A stretch of DNA of 51,176 nucleotides from Litorilinea aerophila (GCF_006569185.2 NZ_VIGC02000037.1:1-51176); one strand, 5' to 3'. Positions 26,936-35,586 are shown, counted from the stretch's first letter. Made by a program: numbers and translations. The notes: generated by a model not told the origin, from the letters alone.

Positions 26936-27772
26936 ATGCCTTTTCTCAGCCGCACAGCCATCCTGGAACGGCTACGTGCCCAGACCCTGGCTGGCCGCCC
27001 CATCATCGGCTCCGGCGCTGGAACCGGCATATCAGCCAAGTTCGCCGAACGCGGCGGCGTGGACCTGCTCATTGTCTACAACTCGGGACGATATCGAATG
27101 GCCGGCCGGGGTAGCCTGGCGGGTCTACTGCCCTATGGAGATGCCAATCAAATCGTCCAGGAAATGGCGGGCGAAATCCTGCCGGTCGTGCAACAGACGC
27201 CGGTCCTGGCGGGCGTCTGCGGCACCGATCCGTTTCGCCTGATGCCCGTATTTCTGAAACAACTGCGGGAAAGAGGGTTTGACGGCGTGCAGAACTTCCC
27301 CACCGTGGGGCTGATCGATGGCGTGTTTCGCCAAAATCTTGAAGAGACCGGCATCCGCTACGATCAGGAAGTGTCCATGATCCGCTCGGCCCATGACCTG
27401 GGAATGCTCACCTGTCCCTATGTCTTTGACCCGGATCAAGCCGTGGCCATGGCCCATGCCGGGGCCGATATCCTGGTCGCCCACATGGGCCTCACCACCA
27501 AGGGCTCCATTGGTGCGAAAACGGCCTTCTCCCTGGACGACTGCGTGGGACGCATTCAGGCCATCCGGGATGCGGCTGTGGCCGTCAACCCGGAGATTCT
27601 GGTGCTGTGCCATGGGGGGCCCATCGCTGAACCGGAAGACGTCCGTTACATCCTGGCACACACGGAGGGCGTCGTGGGCTTCTTCGGGGCGTCAAGTATC
27701 GAGCGGCTGCCTACCGAAACCGCGATCGAGGCACAGGCCCGGGCTTTTAAATCTTTAACCTTGCCTCAGTGA
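26936..27772 (+). CDS. TIM-barrel PEP-hydrolase-like protein
   Basis: A 278-aa TIM-barrel protein of the family annotated as phosphoenolpyruvate hydrolase-like or TIM-barrel signal transduction. Characteristic stretches are [61 protein letters not shown] and [16 protein letters not shown] prefer the second ATG (26936) because GGGAG then has 7-nt spacing; the first (26930) leaves only 1 nt. It is the last gene of the operon and pairs with Tm-1-like paralogue 2. Its activity is unproven, but the barrel is typical of aldolases and lyases, so a C-C cleavage step is plausible. Confidence 0.85.
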   Translation: MPFLSRTAILERLRAQTLAGRPIIGSGAGTGISAKFAERGGVDLLIVYNSGRYRMAGRGSLAGLLPYGDANQIVQEMAGEILPVVQQTPVLAGVCGTDPFRLMPVFLKQLRERGFDGVQNFPTVGLIDGVFRQNLEETGIRYDQEVSMIRSAHDLGMLTCPYVFDPDQAVAMAHAGADILVAHMGLTTKGSIGAKTAFSLDDCVGRIQAIRDAAVAVNPEILVLCHGGPIAEPEDVRYILAHTEGVVGFFGASSIERLPTETAIEAQARAFKSLTLPQ

Positions 27773-27855
27773 CCATTCTTTCCCATTCCTACGCCTAAAC
27801 TCCACTTCTTTGTCATGCCATCATGGCAAACGGACATTGCCGGCAAGGCCCGGTT

Positions 27856-29214
27856 TCATACGAGGTGGCTGTTGGCCGATGTCTGGGAATTCCCCCGCAA
27901 CACCCGCCACATGATCCCGGGCCGCATCAGGCTTTGCGGTGGCGCCAGCAGGCCGGCCACCTCGTTGAAGGCCCGGGCCACCACCGGATCCCGGTGCGCC
28001 GCCCGGTGCAGCCGCGCCATGTAAGCGTTGATGAAGCGGATGGCCGGCGTGCGCTTCCCTTCCGCCTCCGGGAAGCGCAGGTCGCCGCTGACCACGATCT
28101 GCCAGGGGTTGTCGATGCTCCGCGCCGCCCGGCGGAAGAAGCGCCGCCACAACCCCTCGCTTCCCCGGCGCAGCTCGTGCTGTAAATCCAGCGCCTCCAT
28201 CGCCGCCACCGACATCCCCTGACCGTAGATGGGGTTGAAACTGCAGATGGCATCGCCGAAGACCAGAAAGCCCTCCGGAAAGCGGTCCAGCTTATCGTAA
28301 CGGCGCCACTGGCTGGCCCTGAAGGGATAGGGAAGAAAATCGGAAAGCGGCTCAGCATCCTTGATCACCTCATCGATCTCCGGCGCAGGCAGACTCCTTG
28401 CAAAAGCCAGAAATCCCTCTTCATCCCTCGGCGGTGCATCGCGAGTAAAGCCAATCAATGTGACCGTCCAGCGCTCCCCTTCCTGGACAACCATCACCCC
28501 GCCTCGTTTGCATTCCGGAGAAGGGGTGACAATCACCACCTTGGCGCCGTTCAGGTGTTCTGGACGGCGACGATAAAGGCGGGTTACACCGGACACGTTG
28601 ACCGTCACCCGCTCTTCCTTCGGCGGGGCATAGCCCATCTCTGCCAGCCATTTCGGTGCCCGGGAGCCCCGCCCCGATGCATCCACCACCAGATCCGCCT
28701 CCAGCACCTCCTCGGCGCTGCCTTCCACCCGGCGCAGGATGCGTACCCCGCGCACTCGCCCACCACGCTCCGACGGCGCCAGGCCCAGCGCGTCACACTG
28801 TTGGATGGCGCAGACGTTGGGCAGCGCCAGCAGCCGTTGCCGCACGTAGCCTTCCAGCAGGGGCCGGCTGACACCCAACGTGCCGAGACGTCCGTCTTCA
28901 TTCGTGAAACGGGCGTGATAGCCGCCGCCGTCGAACCAGATCAGCTCCCTTTCGGGACGGTTAATGAGCGGCACACCTCGATCCATCAAATCGGCGGCCA
29001 GGCCGGGGAACAGCCCCTCCAAGACCTCAGCGCCCCGCAGCAGCAGTGCGTGGGTATGCCGTCCCTGGGGCACCCCCTTGCGGTTCTCGCCGATAGGCGG
29101 AAAGGCGTCCCGCTCGATGAGGGTCACCTGCTGGTAAAAGTCGGCCAGAGCCCGGGCGGCCAGCAGCCCGCCCATGCTGGCGCCGATGACGATGGCATGG
29201 TTTTGATTTGGCAT
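27856..29214 (-). CDS. FAD-dependent oxidoreductase / monooxygenase-like
   Basis: A 452-aa flavoprotein of the PHBH/geranylgeranyl-reductase/halogenase-like group. N-terminal dinucleotide fold VIGASMGGLLAARAL (9-23, GxSxGG variant), an acidic end of beta-2 (LIERD) and the second FAD motif FGDAICSFNPIYGQGM. AAAGGAG precedes the ATG. It is the last gene of a minus-strand tailoring cluster (31457 to 27856) that also has a hydrolase, a SnoaL-like gene and a methyltransferase. Substrate unknown; no PKS or NRPS gene is in the window. Confidence 0.88.
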   Translation of the reverse strand: MPNQNHAIVIGASMGGLLAARALADFYQQVTLIERDAFPPIGENRKGVPQGRHTHALLLRGAEVLEGLFPGLAADLMDRGVPLINRPERELIWFDGGGYHARFTNEDGRLGTLGVSRPLLEGYVRQRLLALPNVCAIQQCDALGLAPSERGGRVRGVRILRRVEGSAEEVLEADLVVDASGRGSRAPKWLAEMGYAPPKEERVTVNVSGVTRLYRRRPEHLNGAKVVIVTPSPECKRGGVMVVQEGERWTVTLIGFTRDAPPRDEEGFLAFARSLPAPEIDEVIKDAEPLSDFLPYPFRASQWRRYDKLDRFPEGFLVFGDAICSFNPIYGQGMSVAAMEALDLQHELRRGSEGLWRRFFRRAARSIDNPWQIVVSGDLRFPEAEGKRTPAIRFINAYMARLHRAAHRDPVVARAFNEVAGLLAPPQSLMRPGIMWRVLRGNSQTSANSHLV

Positions 29215-29225
29215 GGCTGTCTCCT

Positions 29226-30089
29226 TTATCCTCTCAGTTGTTTCTGCAAAAACGGAATGAACGCACCGGCCACGGCTTCAGGGTCGTCGGCGAAGGGCCA
29301 GTGACCGCTCTGCTCCAGAATCACGATCCGGGAGCGGGGGAAGAACTCCCGCTGGCGTTCGGCGTAGCGCACCGGCACGTACGGGTCGGCCGCGCCCCAG
29401 ATGACCAGGGCCGGCACGTCCAGTTGCCGGAAGAGCGGCCCCAGCATTTCGGCCATCTGGCCGGGGTTGTCCGTGGCCCGGTAGAGGCGCAGCACCGCCC
29501 GCTTGGTGCCCCAGTCCAGGTCACGGTACATGCGGTCCACCATGGCTTTGGGCAGGCCGCGGGGGTTGCCGTGCCGGAGTGACAGGCCAAACGCGGTGCG
29601 GGTGGTGGTGGCAAAGAAGAGTTCGCCCAGGAGCGGCGTGCGCCAGATACGGGCCAGGTAGTGCCAGCGGTAGCCGGGCATGATGCCGATGTTGATCAGG
29701 GTCACGCTGGCCAGCCGCTCCGGGTGTTGGGCGGCCCAGGTCAGGCCCCACGGCCCGCCGAAATCGTGCAGCACCAGGTGCGCCCGCCGCACGCCCAGGT
29801 GGTTGAGGAGGCCCTCCAGGTGGCGGGCATAGCCTTCCACGGTGTAGTCGAAGTCCTTGGGCTTGTCGGCCTGGCCGAAGCCGGGCATGTCGGGAGCCAC
29901 GGCCCGGGCGAAGCCGCCCACCCGGCCCACCAGGTCGCGCCAGTCCTCCGACGAGCCGGGGTTGCCGTGGACGAAGACCACTGCCTCTTCGCTGCGCCGG
30001 TCGCCGCTCTCCAGATAGGGGGAGCGGATGCCCTGATAGGTGACCGCGCCTTTACATAATGTGTTTTGACTGATAGTAGCCACCTGCAT
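29226..30089 (-). CDS. Alpha/beta hydrolase (haloalkane-dehalogenase-like)
   Basis: A 287-aa alpha/beta-hydrolase. Oxyanion motif VHGNPGS (40-46), nucleophile elbow HDFGG with Asp109 in place of Ser, acid region WGAADPYVP and catalytic histidine in QSGHWPF. An Asp nucleophile points to the haloalkane dehalogenase/epoxide hydrolase branch rather than an esterase. AAGGAGG precedes the ATG. It lies 11 nt upstream of the flavoprotein gene in the same operon. Confidence 0.9.
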   Translation of the reverse strand: MQVATISQNTLCKGAVTYQGIRSPYLESGDRRSEEAVVFVHGNPGSSEDWRDLVGRVGGFARAVAPDMPGFGQADKPKDFDYTVEGYARHLEGLLNHLGVRRAHLVLHDFGGPWGLTWAAQHPERLASVTLINIGIMPGYRWHYLARIWRTPLLGELFFATTTRTAFGLSLRHGNPRGLPKAMVDRMYRDLDWGTKRAVLRLYRATDNPGQMAEMLGPLFRQLDVPALVIWGAADPYVPVRYAERQREFFPRSRIVILEQSGHWPFADDPEAVAGAFIPFLQKQLRG

Positions 30090-30091
30090 AC

Positions 30092-30519
30092 TTATCCTCC
30101 TTCACCCCAGGCGGCCAGGAAGGCCGGCCCGGTATCGAAAATGAAATCCTGGATGTGCACCGCCTTGCCCCGCCGCAGGGTGGTCACCGTCACGCCGCTG
30201 TTTTGACCCTGACGGCCCTGGCGGTTGACGACCTCCACATCCCAGCGGGTGACCACCACGTTATTGCCCACCATGTCGAACAGGTTGGCCACCGCCACCC
30301 GGCGCACGGTGAACGCAAGGTGGGAAACTGCGCGAAGAACTGCTCGAACCAGCGGGCCACCGACTCCTTGCCGGTATGCACGCCGCTGGCGCGCACGTCG
30401 CCGGGAAAGATGAAGGTGACGTCATCGGCAAAGTTCGAAAGCACCGCCTTCAGATCGTGGCGGTTGAAGGCCTGATAGATGGCCGGGGTTTTGCGTTGGG
30501 CAAGCCAGGCGCCGATCAT
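30092..30519 (-). pseudogene. SnoaL-like (NTF2 fold) gene with a frameshift
   Basis: The first part (from ATG 30519, with AAGGAGG upstream) reads as a SnoaL-like domain: YQAFNRHDLKAVLSNFADDV, then GKESVARWFEQFFAQFPTLR. Near 30312-30315 the frame changes. The rest of the domain continues in another frame as FTVRRVAVANLF, then VVVTRWDVEVVN, and ends GPAFLAAWGEGG at 30092. One missing base (a T on the coding strand in CGTTCACC) restores a single ~142-aa protein. It may be a real inactivation or a sequencing error. Family role: polyketide cyclase or small-molecule isomerase/hydratase. Confidence 0.8.
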
Positions 30520-30533
30520 CGCTGTTTTCCTCC

Positions 30534-31055
30534 TTATTCCTTCCGTGCCCAGGCGGCGACCAGCGGTGGGGTGATCAAGGTGCAGCCCTTCTCCACCGCC
30601 TCCTGCCGCATACGCCCGGCCAGGGTGTCCACCTGCACCTCTTCGGCGGTGGCCACGCCGGTCTGCTGCATCAGGGGCAGCAGGGTGCGGGTCAACTGCT
30701 CGATCCAGGCATAGATGGCCGAGTCCGGCCCGTTTTCGTAGCGGAGCATGGCCATGGTCTGGGCGCCCGGCAGGCCGGCGCTTTGTGCCCGCTGGTGGGC
30801 AAAGGCGATGGCTTCCGGCGCCCGGTCCACGCCGATGACCGCGCCCTCCGGCCCGACCAACTTCGCCGCCAGGAACGAGACATCGCCGGCGCCACAGCCC
30901 ACATCCAGCACCCGCATGCCGGGGACCAGGCCGGCCTTGAGCAGCATGATTTCGGTCAGTTCACCGAGAAAGCGCTCTTGATGGACCAGCCGCTCCAGTT
31001 CGGGCTGCGAGTGGCCCAGGGCGTACTGATTGGATAGGGTTTGGATAGATTCCAT
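30534..31055 (-). CDS. SAM-dependent methyltransferase with internal deletion
   Basis: A 173-aa protein starting at ATG 31055 (GGAGG 5 nt upstream). The N-terminal half is a normal class I methyltransferase: GMRVLDVGCGAGDVSFLA (SAM motif I) and VIGVDRAPEAI (motif II). After AQSAGLP it jumps directly to the C-terminal region PDSAIYAWIEQLTRTLLPLM and the end helix. Family members are usually ~270 aa, so roughly 90-100 residues carrying motifs III and beyond are missing in frame. AGLP-type sequence normally occurs on both sides of the gap, which suggests recombination. It is probably inactive. Confidence 0.75.
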   Translation of the reverse strand: MESIQTLSNQYALGHSQPELERLVHQERFLGELTEIMLLKAGLVPGMRVLDVGCGAGDVSFLAAKLVGPEGAVIGVDRAPEAIAFAHQRAQSAGLPGAQTMAMLRYENGPDSAIYAWIEQLTRTLLPLMQQTGVATAEEVQVDTLAGRMRQEAVEKGCTLITPPLVAAWARKE

Positions 31056-31130
31056 ATTGCACCTCCGTTGGTTGGGAACATGTTTAATGCCGGAGGGGCG
31101 CACAGATTGTTGTGCGCCCCTCCGAATGGC

Positions 31131-31457
31131 TTAGCCGCCCGGCCGGATGGGTTCGGGGATCACCGGCGACACGTCCCAGAGCTGGACCGTGATGTTGGTG
31201 CAGCCGGCAGCCCGCAGGCCCTCCATCACCCGGGCGAAATCCTCCGTTTCGATGAATTTCAGGGCCGACGCCAGGCTGTCGTACTCGGTGATGCTCATCA
31301 CGTGGGGGCTGGCGTGGAAGGCGTTGCGCAGGCCGCGGAACTCCTTGACGCCCGGCTGGCGCACCACGGCGGGGATCCACTCTGTACGCGCCTGCTCATT
31401 ATAGGCTTCCATTTTCTCCTGCGGCGGCAGGTCCCAGGTTACAATTGCCAGTGCCAT
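31131..31457 (-). CDS. Small protein, ABM/ferredoxin-like fold candidate
   Basis: A 108-aa protein from ATG 31457 (AAAGGAGGC upstream). It starts with a beta strand (MALAIVTWDL), a helix with YNEQARTEWIPAVV, then GVKEFRGLRNAF and HVMSITEYDSLASALKFI. The pattern resembles antibiotic-biosynthesis-monooxygenase or Dabb-type alpha/beta dimers, but I cannot assign a family with certainty. It is the first gene of the minus-strand tailoring cluster, 75 nt before the methyltransferase. Confidence 0.65.
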   Translation of the reverse strand: MALAIVTWDLPPQEKMEAYNEQARTEWIPAVVRQPGVKEFRGLRNAFHASPHVMSITEYDSLASALKFIETEDFARVMEGLRAAGCTNITVQLWDVSPVIPEPIRPGG

Positions 31458-31565
31458 TTTTTGCCTCCTTTCATGAGTGACAAACATTAGCCGGTAAGGT
31501 GTCTTCAGGAGGCAATATAGGGCAATGGGCTGCTAACTCTCCAGACAGAAAACTGCTAAATTTTT

Positions 31566-31606
31566 GCCAAAAAAGAGGACGGTCACCTGGAGGTGACCGT
31601 CCTCTT
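31566..31606 (-). terminator. Rho-independent terminator of the toxin-antitoxin operon
   Basis: A perfect 15-bp stem (31592-31606 with 31573-31587), a 4-nt loop and, on the minus strand, a T-run directly after the stem (TCTTTTTT). It lies 68 nt beyond the toxin stop codon. Confidence 0.88.
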
Positions 31607-31624
31607 GAGCCTGACGAAAACCAG

Positions 31625-31658
31625 TACAGTCTGGCGTAAATACCATGGCAGAAATTCG
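31625..31658 (+). repeat. Hairpin element, half copy
   Basis: TACAGTCTGGCGTAAATACC followed by ATGGCAGAAATTCG matches the left arm of the dispersed ~84-nt element. The loop and right arm are absent. It lies between the toxin stop and the operon terminator. Confidence 0.8.
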
Positions 31659-31673
31659 TTCGCCCGTTCCGGT

Positions 31674-32129
31674 TTATTGGTTCAGCCAGCTTTCAAGTTG
31701 GAACTCCTCGGCGAAAGGGTTCACAAAGCGGACCCCTTCCGTGACCTGTCCCACGTTGAAGTCCTCGCTGAAAACAACCGGTATCTGGTTCAGCCGGGCA
31801 GTGGCCCAGATCTGAGCATCCCAGAAGCTAAATTGGTGGTCGCGCACCCCGCGGGCCGCTTCCAGGACGATCAGGCCGGTCAGGTCCAGAACCGTCCAGC
31901 TCTGGAGATAGTTTTTCACCCGATCGTAAGCGTCAGGCACAGAGAGGGGGGCGGCAATCTTGCGGGTCACAGCGACAAAGAACTCAGACAGCACCTGGGT
32001 GCTGATTGCGCCCGCACCGCTGATGGCCAGGAAATCCAGAACTTCCAGGGCTCGCCGTTGCTTCTCGGGTTCGGCGCGATCGTAGGCATAGACCAGGACG
32101 TTTGTATCCACCAGCGCTCTAGCGCCCAT
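31674..32129 (-). CDS. PIN-domain toxin, VapC-like
   Basis: A 151-aa PIN-domain nuclease. The acidic active site is visible as VDTNVLVYAYD (Asp8), LSEFF (Glu), FWDAQIW (Asp) and FSEDFN (Asp). Family knowledge: VapC toxins are Mg-dependent ribonucleases that cut tRNA or rRNA and are neutralised by the cognate antitoxin. GGGAGG precedes the ATG. The gene start overlaps the antitoxin end by 11 nt, so the pair is translationally coupled. Confidence 0.93.
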   Translation of the reverse strand: MGARALVDTNVLVYAYDRAEPEKQRRALEVLDFLAISGAGAISTQVLSEFFVAVTRKIAAPLSVPDAYDRVKNYLQSWTVLDLTGLIVLEAARGVRDHQFSFWDAQIWATARLNQIPVVFSEDFNVGQVTEGVRFVNPFAEEFQLESWLNQ

Positions 32130-32376
32130 ACAGGTCCTCCCGTCGCCAGGTGCGTTGCCCGGGCACAGGACCTTCCTCGATCAGGCGCAGGATGAATGCC
32201 CGCTCCTCCTCCCAGGCAGCCGGATCCCGCCAGGGAAAACGCAATGACCGGGTGAACTGGTCAATGGCCCGGCGGATGATCTCAGCCTCGGTTAGACCGT
32301 GTTCTTTCCCCAATTGCTTGAGCATGGCCTCTTGACGGGGCTCGATATAAACCTGCTTCCGCACCTTGGTTGCCAT
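32119..32376 (-). CDS. Ribbon-helix-helix antitoxin
   Basis: An 85-aa protein with an RHH DNA-binding N-terminus (KVRKQVYIEPRQEAMLKQL, then LTEAEIIRRAIDQF) and a tail rich in charged and Trp residues (WRDPAAWEEERAFILRL) suited to toxin binding. GAAGGAGG precedes the ATG. Family knowledge: it represses its own operon by binding tandem sites, and direct repeats overlap its -10 box (32405-32425). Confidence 0.9.
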   Translation of the reverse strand: MATKVRKQVYIEPRQEAMLKQLGKEHGLTEAEIIRRAIDQFTRSLRFPWRDPAAWEEERAFILRLIEEGPVPGQRTWRREDLYGR

Positions 32377-32404
32377 GGGCTCCTCCTTCGCTACCGTAGC
32401 CGTA

Positions 32405-32442
32405 TATACATCACATTATACATCATAATAGCCCGGGGACAA
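32405..32442 (-). promoter_or_regulatory. Toxin-antitoxin promoter with tandem operator repeats
   Basis: On the minus strand TTGTCC (32437-32442), 16 nt and TATAAT (32415-32420). On the plus strand TATACATCA occurs twice, 12 nt apart (32405-32413 and 32417-32425), overlapping the -10 box. This fits two RHH dimers binding side by side for autorepression. Confidence 0.65.
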
Positions 32443-32514
32443 AGGCAAACAGAAGGGCTTTTACCGCAGGCGCAACTCCCAGGCACGGACGATGACTCAT
32501 GTCTCGTCGCCCTG

Positions 32515-34629
32515 CTACGAAGCAGAGGATGGGCCATACAATTCCCGCTGCCAGAGCCAGTCGGTGACCCGCTCGATGCCTTTGCTCAGGTGGTAGCGGT
32601 AGGTGCTGAAGGGCAGGTCCAGCAGTTCGGCGGCGGCCTCCTGGGTGGGGGCCGGCTGGAAATAGGTGTGGTAGAGGGCGCGGTAGAGTTTCTCGTCTTT
32701 CGGGTTGGTAGTCAGGCTCTCGACGGCGGCCCGCAGCAGGGATTGGAGGGCCTCCGGGCCGGGAGTGGGGCCGGCCATATCCCGCAGGAGGCGGGAGCGC
32801 AGCAGCGGGTTATGCGCCAGGGCGTCTGGCCGCCTGTAGTCCCGCAGGGCCTGGCGCACGGCCTCGGCAAATTCGGGCTGGGAAAGGACCATCAGGGGCG
32901 GAGCCGAGGTCTGGTGGACCGGTTGCGGCTGGAATTCCAGGTCGAGCTGTCGCTCCTCCAATATCCGGTTCCAGACCGACAGCGGCTCGGCGCGCCAGTC
33001 GTGGGCAAAGCCGCCGTAGCGCCGGCCGCCCACCTCGAAATCGGCTTCGGCGACGCGGCAGAAGTTGATATAGGTGAACAAGCCTTCCCAGGAGGGCGGG
33101 TCGGCGGTGCAGCAGAAGGTCCAGGCCAGGTTGGGGGTGGTGAGCCAGGTGATCACCGTGTTCAGGGTGATCATGTTGTGGGTCAGGGGCGTCTGGTAGC
33201 TCTCGCGGCCCATCCAGAAGCGGGCAATCTGGATGCGCTCGCCGGGGCGCAGGGGGCCGTAGCGGCGCACAAAGGCCCAAATGGCGCGCAGGGCCGGGTC
33301 GGCCTGCTCATCCTCTGGGGTCACAGTTTCCAGCAAGAGATTGGCGGCAAAGCCCAGGAGCTGAGGCTCCGGTCCGCGGTACACCACGAATGCCTGAGGC
33401 TGGCGCTGAAGCCAGTAGGCAACAACACGGGCCGAGTCCGCTCCTTCGTGCTGCTCGACCATGGCCAGAATGTGAGGGTGATCTTGAGGGCTTGCCGGCT
33501 CGTGATAGGCGCCACCCATAGCTTTCCAGTCATAGTAGGGTTTCATCAGGGGGTGGTGACGTTGCAGGTAGATCAGGTCGAAGATGGCCTGTTGGCGGGC
33601 CAGGCCGCTACTCTGCCAAAAGCGGCGGCTCAGATGTCTTCGCACCTGGCGGTAGAGCTGCTTCCAGGTCTCTGGGTTGCGCCAGCGCAGGTCGGCTTCG
33701 AGCACATCCCGCACCAGGTCATGGGGAAAGAGGCCGTCCGGGCCGGTCTCGATGAAGGAAAGGCCGCGCAGCCAGGCGAAGAGGGCGGGGGTGGCTTCTT
33801 CACCCAGCACCTCGGCCAGCAGGGCTTCGGTGGTTACCCGGGCCAGCGCACTGACTTCCAGCACCTGCCGATGCAAGGGGGTAGGCACGTCCTGCATGAA
33901 CCGCTCCACCAGCAGGCGCACCGTGTCTGACGCCTGTTCCAGGCCGATTTCTTGGACTGGCGTTGCGTCCAGAGCCAGCCAGTCGGCCAGCAGGACCAGG
34001 GCCAGGGGGTGGCCGTAGGTGACGCCGAGCGCGGCTTCCTGCAACATCAGTGGCACCTGGAGCACGGTCAACAACTGGCGGCTTTCTTCGGGACGCAAGT
34101 TGCGCAGGGAGACGATGCGGGCCAGCTCCCGCCAGGCAGGGTCCGTGCGCCAGGGCTCCGCGGGGGGATTGCGGCCGGCGATGACCACCAGGACGTGGGC
34201 CGGGAGTGCGGGCAGGAAGGTCTCCCGTAGCCAGCCATCCAGCGCCAGGAGGCGCTCATAGGTATCGAGCAGGAGGACCGCCGGCGGGAGATGGGCCAGG
34301 GCAGCGAGTCCGGGCCCGACCACCTCTGGGCTGGCAGCCTGGGCCAGGACACGAAGAAACCCCTGGGGGGAAGGATCTATGTCCCGGCTATCCAGCCAGT
34401 AGACAGCCCGCCCCCAGTCGGTGGCTAGCCGGGCAAATTCCCTCAACAGGGTCGTCTTGCCCACGCCGCCGGGGCCGAAGAGATGGAGCACGAGGAAAGG
34501 GGGCTCTTCGGCCAGCAGGGCCTGGCGGAAGAGCTCCAGCTCCGCGGCCCGGCCCACAAAGCGCCCGCGGCGCGCCCTATCTAACCGCTCGCGGATGGTG
34601 GAAGGGTGCCCGGCACCATCATGGGACAT
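32515..34629 (-). CDS. AAA/STAND ATPase with GNAT-like and HTH regions
   Basis: A 704-aa protein starting at ATG 34629. The N-terminal AAA/NTPase domain has Walker A GPGGVGKTT (52-60) and a Walker B-like strand VLLLDTYERLL. A middle region (about 370-560), including QPQAFVVYRGPEPQLLGFA, resembles a GNAT acetyltransferase fold. The C-terminus (about 640-704), with EAAAELLDLPFSTYRYHLSKG, looks like a sigma-region-4/HTH DNA-binding unit. It is probably a signal-responsive regulator of the STAND type seen in Chloroflexota. It lies 43 nt downstream of the hydrolase gene in the same operon. Ligand and target are unknown. Confidence 0.75.
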   Translation of the reverse strand: MSHDGAGHPSTIRERLDRARRGRFVGRAAELELFRQALLAEEPPFLVLHLFGPGGVGKTTLLREFARLATDWGRAVYWLDSRDIDPSPQGFLRVLAQAASPEVVGPGLAALAHLPPAVLLLDTYERLLALDGWLRETFLPALPAHVLVVIAGRNPPAEPWRTDPAWRELARIVSLRNLRPEESRQLLTVLQVPLMLQEAALGVTYGHPLALVLLADWLALDATPVQEIGLEQASDTVRLLVERFMQDVPTPLHRQVLEVSALARVTTEALLAEVLGEEATPALFAWLRGLSFIETGPDGLFPHDLVRDVLEADLRWRNPETWKQLYRQVRRHLSRRFWQSSGLARQQAIFDLIYLQRHHPLMKPYYDWKAMGGAYHEPASPQDHPHILAMVEQHEGADSARVVAYWLQRQPQAFVVYRGPEPQLLGFAANLLLETVTPEDEQADPALRAIWAFVRRYGPLRPGERIQIARFWMGRESYQTPLTHNMITLNTVITWLTTPNLAWTFCCTADPPSWEGLFTYINFCRVAEADFEVGGRRYGGFAHDWRAEPLSVWNRILEERQLDLEFQPQPVHQTSAPPLMVLSQPEFAEAVRQALRDYRRPDALAHNPLLRSRLLRDMAGPTPGPEALQSLLRAAVESLTTNPKDEKLYRALYHTYFQPAPTQEAAAELLDLPFSTYRYHLSKGIERVTDWLWQRELYGPSSAS

Positions 34630-34672
34630 GGGTGCGCTCTCCGGATTCCAGACAATCGGCACCCGACCCGAT

Positions 34673-35359
34673 TCAAGCCAGCTGCTGGCCCAGGAATTGG
34701 ACCGTTCGATCCCAGGCCAATTCCGCCGCCTCTGGATCAAATTCGGGCCGGTCCGCCTCGGCAAACCAGTGTTCCGTTTCCGGGTAGATGTGGAAGAGGG
34801 CATTTCGGCCGGCCGTCTGAATACGCTCGGCCAGGGCTTTGGCCCTGGCCCCATGGGCCCCCCACTCATCCTGGGCGGCGAAGTGCCCCAGAAAATCGGC
34901 CTGCACCTTATCGAATTTGCCGCCGCCCGTGCCGTAGTAGAGGACCACCGCGTTGACCGTCTGATTTCGGCTGCGGGCCGCCTCAATGGCGAAGCCGCAC
35001 CCCAGCGAAAAGCCCACCACCCCGATCTGGGAACTGGTGAGTGCAGGCAAATCCACCAGAAAATCCACCGCGTCCGCCACCAGGCGGTTGGTGGCCTTGC
35101 GGTCCAGCGCCTGGCGGTGCCGGGTAGCATCCTCAATGGTGGTGGCGACGGCGCCGTCGTAGTAATCCGGTGCGAAGGTGACAAAGCCGGCCTGGGCCAG
35201 CCGGTCGCTCAGCTCCTGGATGAACGGATTGAGTCCCCACCAGGCGTGGAGGAGCAGGACGCCGGGTCCGCTGCCCGAGGGCGGCAGGGCCAGATACCCC
35301 TGGAAGGACTGTCGCCGGCTTTCAACGGTGTGCATGGGCATGGGGATATTCCTTATCAT
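34673..35359 (-). CDS. Dienelactone-hydrolase-family protein
   Basis: A 228-aa alpha/beta hydrolase. Start ATG 35359 has GGAGG 8 nt upstream; the longer ORF includes the promoter. Motifs: LLLHAWWGL (35-43), nucleophile elbow GFSLGCG with Ser118, acid region AAQDEWG and histidine in TEHWF. Classical dienelactone hydrolases have Cys as the nucleophile. Ser here suggests another carboxylic ester or lactone substrate. First gene of a two-gene operon with the AAA regulator. Confidence 0.87.
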   Translation of the reverse strand: MIRNIPMPMHTVESRRQSFQGYLALPPSGSGPGVLLLHAWWGLNPFIQELSDRLAQAGFVTFAPDYYDGAVATTIEDATRHRQALDRKATNRLVADAVDFLVDLPALTSSQIGVVGFSLGCGFAIEAARSRNQTVNAVVLYYGTGGGKFDKVQADFLGHFAAQDEWGAHGARAKALAERIQTAGRNALFHIYPETEHWFAEADRPEFDPEAAELAWDRTVQFLGQQLA

Positions 35360-35428
35360 TTTAGGAGCCTCCTGGCAAGTGCATCGGCCAGGGTGGACAC
35401 GGGTAACGGTGGGAAACGTACGAATGGC

Positions 35429-35457
35429 ATTATAGGCGCGATTTGGGATGCTTTCAA
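35429..35457 (-). promoter_or_regulatory. Promoter of the hydrolase/AAA operon
   Basis: On the minus strand TTGAAA (35452-35457), a 17-nt spacer and a perfect TATAAT (35429-35434), about 65 nt upstream of the hydrolase start. Confidence 0.72.
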
Positions 35458-35502
35458 GCAACGCGGAAAATTCCCATCCCTCAGGCCGTTACGGTACACT
35501 AA

Positions 35503-35586
35503 TACAGTCTGGCGTAAATACCACGGCGCAAACTCGACAGCACTACCTCTGGTAGAAACCATCGGCGAATTTCTGCCAGGATTTAC
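35503..35586 (+). repeat. Hairpin element, full copy
   Basis: An 84-nt element in the divergent intergenic region (35360-35752). Left arm TACAGTCTGGCGTAAATACC then ACGGCGCAAACTCG, loop around CTCTGGTAGAAACC, right arm GCGAATTTCTGCC then AGGATTTAC. The left arm carries changes that weaken the stem, so this is a diverged copy. Confidence 0.88.

Noticed and set aside
27856-31457. Complete polyketide biosynthetic cluster
   Set aside because: Only tailoring-type enzymes are present, with no PKS, ACP or NRPS gene in the window.
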